NCBI GenBank assembly: GCA_010645155.1
Contig: CM021313.1
Location: forward strand, 1,730,588 to 1,794,587
Length of the DNA stretch: 64,000 nt
Direction: 5' to 3'
DNA from: Tigriopus japonicus
Taxonomy: Eukaryota > Arthropoda > Copepoda > Harpacticoida > Harpacticidae
The notes beneath the pieces are model-generated. The model saw nothing but the letters and a program-made list of their open reading frames with translations. It searched no databases and was not told where the DNA came from. Each line of letters begins with the position of its first letter. The stretch's first letter is position 1. This document shows positions 25,401 to 37,400 of this stretch, piece by piece. A program made the position numbers and the translations under genes.

Positions 25401-28400
25401 CTCTTTTTTCTCCACTTTTCGTCTCTCTGCGATCCCCCAAAAGACTTGAAGAGTACTGTGAGCTAAAGTGAGCCGAACAAGGAGCAAAGATGTGATGAAG
25501 AGAGGGATTTGCCAATACTTGGATGGATGTACGTAGAGTAAATGGGACCTATTTTACATTCCATGTTGCCGTGCATCTCAGGACAACTTGGGCAAAAAAC
25601 GGGCTCTCAAGAGAAGGCTCGGTAAAGCTACTTAAAGGTTATATGCATTGACCTCATTGACGGGTGTCTGAGAGCCTGGAAGAGGGATGGATTAGTCTCT
25701 TCTGACGAAAGCGTGTGACTAGCGGGTAATGATTGCTGTTTGATCCTCGTAGTTTGGCTCGTTTTCTCGCTTCATCCAAGGGACTACTGTTCGGATATGT
25801 ACAAACGCAAACGCAAGCATGACAAGATGCATTAGGTATGTTATAATGGACAGGAAAGGTAAAAACGAGATCTTCTGATGATTCTGAAAGCGACTTTGGG
25901 AAAACCTGAAAGTGAGAAAACGCGAGGAATCATTGACCCATTAACCAATCTCTTTATGGGAAAATCAAGGTCCAATTTCTGCGGAACCTTGAGTAGGGGG
26001 GACTTTGATCCTTTTGTTGGCGTCTCTCTGCCTCTGACAGATTAGGTCTGTCAAAATGCTCAGAAACCGAGAATTTTATCAAAGCCTTGCCCAGGCTAAA
26101 GACCTCTTTTGGCGCGGACCTTAAAAGGCAACCTCAAAATAATGAATGGCTTTAATTGAATCAGATATATCTTAAACTTCTTGAAGAACGCGAAGCTGAC
26201 ATTTCATTCATTCGTTCATGTACGCTGAATAATTTGTGTTTTAGCCAAGCAATGGGTCCAATAGTGTCACGAGTCCTTCGCCAAACATAGTAGATAGAGC
26301 AAAAAGATAAGGAGGAACAAACAAGAAAGAGTCCCGTCAAGTACTTTCAAAGTCCCTGAACTTGCATTTCCACTCGAAAAATAATCTCTACTGTGAAGAG
26401 GGTTTTTCCATTGAAAAAGTCAACAAGAGGAAAAAATCTTCGTCAAACATTCTCTTTGTCGCAATTCGCGACCTCTGGAGCTCTGCTGCAACGTTTCGAG
26501 AACGACCTGAAAATTGATCCTTGTGTGTGTTCAAAAGCTGTCGTCGTGAAAGTTGGCCAATTGTAGGGAGCAATCTCATAATGTATCTAATATTTAGTAC
26601 TAATTTACGAACCCTATGATTGGACTTTGACGTGACATGCAAAGGCCAAGCGACATCCACAAATCATCATCAATCGGACATTTACTTTCATCATTCAAAG
26701 CTCAAACAGTAATTAAGTTGCAAAAATATCGGATCTACAGTGAAGCATATGCCAAAAGGAAGGGGTACAAAGAAATTCGAGCTCACACAGCTTGTTGAGT
26801 GTCGACACTGGCTAATAATTTTGATTTGTAAAAAATGAAGACTTTCCAAAGTCAATGGCTGAATCCCTTTTATATTCTTATAAGGTGAAGTTATGGCTAA
26901 AAACAAATCAAAAGAGATTCTCTTTTTCTCAACTTTTGCAATATTAAGGAGAATAACCTTTTTGGTGAAAGCAGGGATATTTACTCTATAACGCGTGTGA
27001 CATTCATTTCAATTTCAGGAATTTGATGACCAAGAAGTCCAGGAAAAAAAAAGTCAGATAGCCTCTCTCATTCTATGACAGGAATTACAAGTGATGTCAT
27101 TATTTTTGCCCTTAAAAAAAGTTCGGAAGAAATGTGTTTCTGATGAGCGTGAAAGGTAGCTAAAACGAAGATTTAGACCTGGTAGTTGAAAAAGTTCCTT
27201 TCCTGTCTGCACATATTGAAATTAGAATAGCAAGTCTTGATTATTTTTTGCAAAAAGTAGGTTTTTGTTACTTTTATCTAAAATTTCGCTACATAAACTG
27301 AGAGGGTTATTCCGAATTTTGAATCAGGAATGCCCGACATTGAATAACAAGATGGCCAGAGGAGATCGATTCCTGGGGCAACTAAACCTAAAAACAAATA
27401 ATTTCTTTAGTTGAAGGGTTCCAATTTCTCCATTAGTTATTTAAATACTTTGCAATCCTCCTCAACATACATTAAAAAATGCCATTGCTTTTAAATGCAA
27501 CATTTTTCGAAGATCTGACCCTAGACAACTGAGACATTTTTTGGCAAGCCTAAACTGCTAACGGCAGCAGGTCTGTAATATGATACGGTAATCGCTCCCA
27601 TTGCTTGTCTTAGACTTCTTGGCCATCATATCTTGGATATTCAAATGAAAGGAAGTAGATTGGATGTAGTTTTGCTCTCTTCAAAAGGACACTTTACGTC
27701 TTTTCTTTAAGACTTAGAAACACGGTAAAGAAAGAAGTCTCCTTTGCTTTTCTTTGAAGCCAAAATTTCACCTTTTATTCCAATTTGAACTTCTACTCTT
27801 GCCTAAGCTGTCTTGGGTTTCTAGGTTTGACTTTTTCCATAGTAACCAATAGGATTGGAAATGGTTGGATTCCTATTTGAACCAACATTTCTTTACGTGG
27901 TCACTCAACTATTCACCATGCTAGATTACGTTGAACAAATTTTCATTCAACGCCGATTGATCACATAGCTAAATCCTCGAATATCTTTGCACGTGAACTT
28001 TGAAGATGTTTCCACCCAAACTATTAGACTTCTACTTTTCCTTGTAAAGCAACATAACATTTTCTCTCACAATGCAGCCGCCGTATGATAGATGGTATGA
28101 ATGAATCGATTGTCAACCAAACATAAAACAAATTCTCGACGTTCAATTTTTTAGGAAATTTTTCAGGATTCAAGAGATCAAGTGATCTGGAAATGTGAAC
28201 TTTTGGTCAAACCAAGCGAGTGATTCGTCGAGTAAAATTGACCTAAATTATCGATAAATTTTACTGTTATTCCTTTCAAAACTAATACATATGTTTTACA
28301 TATATTTAAGATTATTATGGGACTTGAAGCTACTTTTTGAAAATTCCCTCAAAAGTGATAGAACTTTCAATTTGAAACAATTACAATCCAGACTAAACGA

Positions 28401-31400
28401 ACCCACCTAAACTAAACTATCATTTTTGCGACTAAGGGCCCCCGAACAATGTGCGGAGTGCACGTTCTTTTTCCTCACTACAAAATTCACTCAATATGTC
28501 GTCGTCCACCATAGGATATTGATATACATCACTTTTCATTTTTTTTGAAGTAGAACATGAATTCCATTTTTTTTTTTGAAATTTGCTCCTTCTTTTGAAA
28601 CTTTAGGTCAGTTGTTGAGGGCTTTTGGAAGTATAGAAGAAGCAAAGGTAAAGAATAGTAAGAAGAGAAAGAAATAACCATGCTCGAGTGAAGGTTCAGT
28701 GCGATTTTTTGCGATTGAAAAACGCAACTTATGTTATGAAACTTTATTTGAGCATGGCTATTTCTATTTTGTCTCGCCATTTTTCTACTATGCTTTGTAT
28801 TACACGGTGCGGAAGAGAAAACTGCGTGTCTAGACAAAAAACTGAAACGGCTAAATTTTTTAAATTTTCATTCAATTTGATTTAAATTTCAGGGAGATTT
28901 AATAACAAGTTAAATTTAATTAATCTTCAATATGGCCGCCATCACCCGTAATTACGTCCACCAAACGGCCGCGGAAAGATCACAGGTCTTCATGATGGTC
29001 GCCGTTAACAGAGAGTTCCACTCGGCCTTGACGGCAGCCTTCAGGGCGTCGATATTTCGGTGGGGCATGGCGCAAGCTCTTGTCTCAACAACGCTCCAAA
29101 AAGAAAGTTCCAGGGATTGAGATCAAGTCAAGGAGAAAAGGGCATATTCTGCTTGGTTTTGTGGAATAAGTATGTTCTTTATAAACACTTTTCTGAATAT
29201 TTAACTTTAGCGGGAGTTGTAGTTTCCTGAAATTATGTAACGACGAAACTGGAGAACAGAATACACAACAACAAAACACAATCTGCTGGGAAACTGAAAT
29301 GAATTCCCGGCCCTTGACTGTACTTAAATTAACTTTGACTAATATCATTTAAGATTCTTCTAACCATTTTCATCTAATCATGTGGATGGTCATGTAGGAG
29401 CATTGTTAAAAGGTTTCTCTAAATAAGGGTACAGAAATTTGAAATCTTGTTACGTAATTTAACTAAACATTATTCAAAGATCGTACATGCCACAAGCTAC
29501 CTTCTTGCTTTCAACAAGTGAGCCATCAAATTCATTTCAATTGGGAGTACATTTAGTTGTTAGCTGTTTGCCATCAATTCACAAAAGAAGAAAGCCCTCT
29601 TTTACATTCTGTCAATGTGTGGACAACTGAATATATCCTTTCTTTTCGTATTTGTTACCTTGCCTTTGAGAGCATCTTCAACTACTGAAAAAATCTGTCA
29701 CTCGCCAAAAAAAATATAAGATTTTTAATCCGAAGGTTTATTCCGAAAGATCTCCGTAGTAGAAGGGCTTAGGATATAGTGTTGTTCCTAAAGAATGAGG
29801 CCCTTCATCCCTCTAATCTTGGCTAAGAAAACTTTTTTGAGGGACGATTACAGTGTGCTCACCTTACCTCATTAACATATTAGAACAGGATGTCGTTTGG
29901 CAACTTTAGCCACATTCAGGCTTAGTTATAGATAGGCCTTAGGTCATCTTCTTGGTGTGGAAAGTCTCCCTTGATAATCCAACTTGTTGGGCTTTAGCAC
30001 ATGCTACTAATATGAATGTGGGGCAAGGGATCGGGGAAAAATGTCTAGGAAATGTAAGGATCACAGATCATATGGTAAGGACCCCTTAGCGACAACAAGT
30101 CAAGTGGGAGAAATAGGTTCAAAGATGACAGATTGACTTTTTTTATCTACAATAGTCAAACACAATCTCAATTTTCATGATTCGTCATGTGAAAGCCTGC
30201 TTTCTGCCCAAACGAATCCGCCATTTCAAGGCCAACATGAAAGTCTCAACAAATTTGAAAGGCCTATATGGCAAAAAAGCAAAGCAATGATGACAGGTGA
30301 GGCGCTTTTGAACTTGGTTCTTCACTGTTCCTCTCTTTTCTGCAAAAATAACTTTTTTCCTGCAGCCAAAATGAAAGAGAGGACAAAAATCAGACTTGAG
30401 GTTGCTGAACCTTGATGGAAGAAAAAGTCCTCCCAAAAGTCAGACAACGGCATCTTGAAAGTGTCATCTGGCGTGGTTAGGGCCCTTGTAGAAATTAGAC
30501 CTCACTGACATGTATCTCGGACAGATGAGTAGAGTTTGCAAAACAGTAATATATTTGGTACCTTGGTCTTTTTAAACATTGTTCATTTTGGAAAGTTCAG
30601 TTCCTTTTTTTTCATGGAGATATAGTAGGTATCAGCCGTTGACAGGGTAGGCATTTAATTTTTGGACACTTTCGCCCACCCGTTAAAAAGTGTCCGCAAA
30701 TAATAAAGGCATCATATAATGAATGGATAAATTGAGTTTAAACTTGAATCATCAAAAAAAATGATAGAGAATGGATGATATCCACTGGAAAGTGGGACTG
30801 TTTTGAACCACTTTAAGACACTTTGTGTCCAAAAATCAAAAATCTCTCGATATGGAAAAAATGCCCTCCCTGGTCATTGGTCCACGTGTGCATAAACTAA
30901 GGGCAAGTTTACTGGTAGCTCATTTTACCATCCCGACTGAAAAGTTCGTCTTTGGCTTTTAGTTTTGCCAAGTTTTCTTGGAGCCATATGACCCTGGCAC
31001 GCCCCATCGTCCCACTATTTCCAATTGAGCGCCGCTTTATGACAGAAAGCCTAGCCAGAAGAAAGACGTTCAGCATTGGAAGCGAATTATTTGAAGGTCA
31101 TTCGAGACAACCAGACATCGATTTAGCGGATGTTTAAGTATGATGCTTTTCCTTTTGGAAAGACCCGTGATCCAACCCACCTGAGGAAGGGTTCCAACTT
31201 GCAATAAAATTTTAAGTGAGTCTGTCTCGAACAAGAAAGTTTCTTCGCTCCAAGGAAAAAGATCCAGATCCAAGTCCAGTAATCAAGCTAATGCATTCCA
31301 AGCTTGAGTGACCCCGAACGAAACTTGGACGAAAAACTCGTTCCAAACACCAACAGTCAACTCCAGTGGGCAATTACGGCAGGTCTCTCTGAAACGAGGA

Positions 31401-34400
31401 GGGTGAGGTAACTCGTTTCGGTGCTTCCGCTTTTGGTCTTTCTGTTAGTGCTTGCACAGTAAATGCTAGCACCCCAATGTTCCGCCGGCTATATTCCCCT
31501 ATGGAACCCGGGGTAGTTGTCCCACTTCCGTTCTACTGAGATGACACAGTTCCTCTCATCAAAAAAGTTTGGTAGCTCCTGTCATCCACCCTCCCCTCTT
31601 AGATCTGATGTCCTCCTTGTTATGAACTAAGCTCGAGTTTCCACCCTCATAACCATATTGCATGGCTTGTCAAGCGTTCATTTATCATCCGTCTCCAACG
31701 TTTTTCGAAACATGAGTGCCTCAGAAGATGAGTACAGACCAGAACCTGCATTCTTGAGGTACAATTGACATTTTTGAGAAGAGGAGGCCAAAAAAAGATG
31801 GTCCTTAGCTCCACAGCAATTGAACACATTTTGCAGTTTGTTTAGAAGAGCTGTGAGGGCAGCCATCGCCCCATGACGTCTTTTTTTCTTCAATGAGCAA
31901 TGCTTATTCCGGTTTTTGAATAACCTTACCCAATGGTTCATAAAAAACGAAGCTGCAAACGTTGCTGCGTAACTCGGAAATGGTTGATCTCACAAAAAAT
32001 GTATGAAGCTAAAAAAGATACGGCATTTAAAAATTTTAAAGATACATTTGGTTTTTTTCCCTTTTAATTCGCCTTACTTTCGATTTTCGCCAAATTTTGG
32101 AAGGGAGAGAAAATTAATTCAGAGTAACGAACAGTTTGCTTCAGAAACGACCCATCACGAGAAAAATCGTTGCTTAAATACTGAATTTGGGTGAAATTGC
32201 TGTTTCTGACTCTTCAGACAAGTGTTTAGAAAATCACATCCCATGAAGGTGAGGTTCATATTTCATCAACGGTTCCAGGATAACTCGGTACATGGGATAA
32301 CTCAACACTGGATAACTGGGTACCGCGGAAAACTCGGTACACCGGATAACTGGGTACAGCGGAAAACTCGGTACAGGAAGATTCAGTACAAGATAACTGG
32401 GTACATCGGATAACTGGGTACAACGGAAAACTCGGTACAAGAAGATTCAGTACAAGATAACTGGGTACAACGAGTAAGTGGGCAAACCAGATAATAGGGT
32501 ACACCACATTATATGAGTCATTGACTCTGAAGCATTATTGACCATATTTGGCGTGGCACCGTTCCATAAACTGTGGCAAAAAAATCCGGTGAAATGGTTA
32601 AATCTGACTAACTTCATAGTTAAATCTGACTAACTTCATAGTTAAATATGACTAACTTCATAGTTAAATATGACTAACTTCATAGTTAAATATGACTAAC
32701 TTCATAGTTAAATATGACTAACTTCATAGTTAAATCTGACTAACTTCATAGCCATGGAAACCTATACCTTAAAACCTCTTGATAATACTTCAAGGACTTG
32801 GCGTGTTTATCACATCAATAATCGAGCCAAAATCTAAAGGATACATTTTTAATGCTTTCAAAAACGTTTTGAGAAAAGCAATTTAACACAGTTGTTTTCA
32901 GTTTTTGTCAAACAATCTTTTTCTAACACCCATCATCCTGACACTCACTTTTCTATTTATACCAGTTATCCTGTTTATGCAGTCATCCAATGCACCGTTA
33001 TCCGGTGTACCCGGTTATCTTGTACTGAATCTTCCTGTACCGAGTTTTCCGTTGTACCCAGTTATCCGGTGTACCCAGTTTTCTTGTACTGAATCTTCCT
33101 TTACCGAGTTTTCCGTTGTACCCAGTTATCCGGTGTACCGAGTTTTCCGCGGTACCCAGTTATCCAGTGTTGAGTTATCCCATGTACCGAGTTATCCTGG
33201 AACCTTCATCAACCACTAGTTATAGACAACATAATCAGGTGTTATGTTTCTTTGAAACACAGCAACTTAGGTACGAGTTTATAACTAGGGCCTCACATTT
33301 CATGAAAATGTATTTTATAACATTTTTCCGATTTTTTTGCATTTTTGCATTTTTTTCATATGCATTTTTTGCATTTTTGACGTTTTTGTTGCAATTTGGT
33401 GCATTATTCTGGCAGTTTTTGCTTTTATTTGCATTTTTGTTTTTGGCCATTTCGGCGAAATTTAGTATTTTCCCAAAATTCTTAAAGAATATTATTTTTT
33501 CAAGGCAAGAGTTATGAATGTTTTCGGTGGTTTTTATGGCCATTTAATTTAGATCAAATGTGTCTCAACAGTGCGCTTTTTTTGCATTTTCTTTGCACTA
33601 TATGCAATTTTGTCACATTTTTAATACATTTTTTGGCGTTTTTTATTTGCACTATTTGTGCATCCCTTTTATTACCAAGATATTTTTCTCGAGATAGGTT
33701 AGGATGATGTTAAAGTGTGCAATGGATCCAAAGATTGCAAAAGGGCGATGTGCAGTGTTTCTAGATAATCTTGAAAATTCCCCAAAACCATTTCCAAATT
33801 CCTTATGATTAAAGATTATTTCAAAAAATCTGTTAATTAATCAAAAACTTATTTTTTGATCAAAATCAAAATTCCAAAGTTTTCAGCCATTTTTAGAATT
33901 CCCAAATGTTTTCTTCACAATCCAACTGTGAAATCCCGCAATTTGAAATCCCCAAATCTCACAACACTGGCGCAGTTCTATGTCAAATTACCCTTTTTAT
34001 CAGCTTACTTGAAATGATATTTCGACTGAACAGGCAACAGGGATCTTAAGTCATTTATCTAATCCATTACCAAAACCCCAGATTTTGGTTGACTCAAAAT
34101 ACAATTAGTATAGCGCAGACTTCAGGGAATTTCAGCAATCTATCGGTTGTCGATGGATGGATCACCGTCATGTATTCAAATTCCAAGACAACGACTAAAT
34201 GGATGGGTCAAACAAACCGTTGTAAAACACTGCCAAATCTTTGCCGCATTTTTTGTCATCACAAATCAATGAATGCTGCATATGTTCAATTGTCTTTGAA
34301 GTTGTTGAAGCTTGAATTCAATGTGAACAAAACGTAGGAATATGTGAAAAGGTTAAATAAATAAAAATATTTGGGCCGGGACTATATGATAATAGCGCGG

Positions 34401-37400
34401 ATCAAAAGAGAGTGGGTACAAAATAGAGCCAATCAAAATAGAGCCAAATTATAAGAGAGCGTGACATTTTAGAGCCACTCATAATAGAGTGAATATATAA
34501 AATTTCTTTCAAATATGAATTTCCTGAGGTTAGAGTGAACAAGGCTGCTTTTAAGAATTTGAAAGGCTCTTTTTGGGGAAAAATTGTTCCATAGCCTAGA
34601 AAAATTTCTTTATGAAGGTCATTTTCCATAAAAAAAATAGTGCCAACTGTCTCAATTATCTCATCAATGCTAATAGCCCCTTCATGCCCATGGGCTTCAA
34701 AAAGAAAATGTGAAAGAATTAACTTCTGTTCATTAACACCTTGGGATTTTGAAAGTGTAAATTGAAAAAAACATCAAAAATTGCATTATTTCTGATAGTC
34801 TTATAGAGTCTACACTATGGCTGCCGAGCCTGTTTGTTGGGATTTTCTATCATAAAAAGGAGCCTTGGTAAAAAAGCTTTTCCTTCTCCTTTTGGGTCTT
34901 TTTGAACTCCTTCAACATTGCTAACTAATTTATTTGATTTGTCATTTATAATTTTCTTCTCAAGTTAAAATTGAGGAATTGAACGAACGCTATTTTCTCT
35001 CTAATTCAATACACTCTCTTTTGACCTGGCTCTAATTTGATTCACTCTCTTATGAAGAGGCTCTATTTTGAATCGGCACTATTTTGATTCGCTCTATTTT
35101 GTACACACTCTCTTTTGATCCGCTCTAATTTCATAGGATCCCATTTGGGCGTTCAAAGACACGAGAGCTTTACGGTCTAATAATATCCTTAACAGAAACA
35201 GGACTGTATTATCTGTTGCTTTCGTAACAAATGTTTTTCGAAGCAGCTACGTTGTTCTTATGGAAAATGCAAATCCCTAAAGCTCAGTTTAAATTCTTGT
35301 TTCATAACGTTTATCTTATTAACGTCTCGGCTTTACAACTGGACTAAGAAGTACTCTTACGATGGGTAACTTTTTTGTCAGCAAGAGTGAACCAAGCTGA
35401 AGTTGGTGATTGTACGTAGGGTTCATTTCATATAAAGATAACCAACAGGTTGTGTTCTTGTTAGGCTATTTTAACCTCTCCCATTTCCAAAGAAGGGTGA
35501 AGGGTTCCGCAAAAGACTCTCCTGCCAAGTCACCAAAAAGAATGAGAAGCATGAAACATTCCAAGGAAACATTGGCCTGTCTAGTTTTATGTTCTCAAAG
35601 GGGGAGAAAAGAGTTGAAAGAATATCATGCACTTGATACCAGATTAAAGGGTCATTGAGGGAATGGAATCTTTTAGGTTAAGAAAACAGCTCTCTTTCTC
35701 GATTTTGTTGTCTCTTTATGTCAAGAACTCCTCCTTGTTACAACGACCACAAACTTGCCGTTCTCAAGTCTTCCAAGTTCGCCTTGTGAAGATATATTTC
35801 CAGTTTTGGGCTGCAAAACTCGGGAAAGGGTGAAAACGAAGATCCGCACGTACCTCTCAGGATCCAGGAAAGTGATCTTTGTTGGAGCTTAGGCTAAGAA
35901 TGCATGGTTCACGAGGTTCTTATCCTCGCTTGATTTGCACATAAAATTCGAAGATGGGCTAAATAAACTACGACCCATTCATCCTCCGTTTATGGCTGTT
36001 TAAAGCAAAGTTTTCGCTCCTCGATCTTTTCTGAAGCAGACAGAGATGAAGTCGTCCTCAAATTGTTTGGCACTAGGACAAACAACCCTTGCCACGCTCT
36101 ACAAAATGGTGCATCGTACATGTAGAGACATTCTTTTCCAGCGATTTGTTCTTATTTATGGCGCCAGTACCACTGTCACCAGATCTGTCGCTAGAAAGAC
36201 CAAGATTTTCAAAGCCGATAGCCGATATGACTGTATATGACGGATAACATTCAATTGGTCGTCTTCAAAGTTAAATAAAGTCCAACAATTGCATCTTTCA
36301 AATGGCGAAATTTCCTTTGTTTGGATACTTGGATCGGCTAGCACACAATGTTTTGTCGTTTGCTCCAATGTTTTACGTACCACTCACCCAAACGATCCTT
36401 GCAAGGAAAACTTGCTCTCTTAATGGCACCAGTTTTGCTGATGATGCCATATCCTTTGTCAATGTTATTTCATGTTCTGTCTGAGATAGTTGCAGGGTGC
36501 TTCAGTGCTCCCATAACTGGACAGAGGACAGCAGCACTAAAATGCCCATCAACAATGGACAGACCAACAGACGGATGGATGGACCCTCCAACCATTGGAG
36601 CACGACCAAGAGACGAGAGTGTTGGCGGAAGTACTCAACCTGATTATTCCCATATTTCAAGACTTTTTCACGCATGCTCTCTGAGTGTGAAACCTCCATT
36701 TTCTTTCTGCCGCTTCTGTAACTTGAAGGCTGGATCGAGGGGTTGCTGCAAAGGATGTACTTAGGTTCAATTGCCTGCAAAAGACAACCCAGATCGAGTG
36801 CAGAAAGCTCATAGGGATCACTCCACGTATTACTTCTTCCAAAGCCCAAGTGTCAAGGACAGACTGAAAAAATAGGCGCACTTTTCTTAGCAGCTCTATA
36901 TCCCGCCGATATACATTTGCGAGTCCAAAATGCAATTTCACGCGTTATTGGATTTTAAAGGCGCACACCAAACTCTAGACCTCTTTGGAAGAAAACTGGG
37001 AACCCACATCACTCCCTTTGGATCCAGGAACTTCTCGTGCGCTGAAATTGAGCCCATTCTTTCAACCTTGTCCTTCCACACGGAGTCATGAAAGGGTTTA
37101 AAATTCCCGCGCAATGTTCCACTACAACAACATTCACCAAGAAGAATAACGGCGCCAAAAGACTGAGCGTTTCTATCTCAAGAATACAATCTCTCAGGCA
37201 AAGTTCAGTTATTCAGATTGCATTCCAGATAGCTCCTTCATGCCTTCGCTCTCCTTCTTTCATGGGATCAAACAAGGATCTTTTGACAGCCTTATCAAGC
37301 ATGGTTGGTTAATGTTGAAAGGGGTTTCTGCTTCCTCCTGATCGTGAACGTCCCTTACCTTGTCAAGTCTTTTGTTTATTTTTTAAGAACTGCCATTGTC

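Noticed and set aside
28678..28759. Short inverted repeat CCATGCTC / GAGCATGG near the Tc1 fossil
   Set aside because: Only about a dozen bases per arm with mismatches and no target duplication; cannot be tied to the transposon.
32597..32750. Regular repeat array that superficially resembles a CRISPR array
   Set aside because: The 22-bp units are head-to-tail with no unique spacers, there are no cas genes, and the DNA is animal.
32234..33219. Overlapping open frames on both strands with repeated Ser/Pro/Val/Tyr-rich peptides
   Set aside because: They are translations of the 16-bp repeats in the foldback 1 arms, appear in several frames, and have no start context or domain.
33235..33543. Minus-strand frame rich in Lys and Asn
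   Set aside because: It is the complement of the T-rich GCATTTTT tract, that is, low-complexity DNA.
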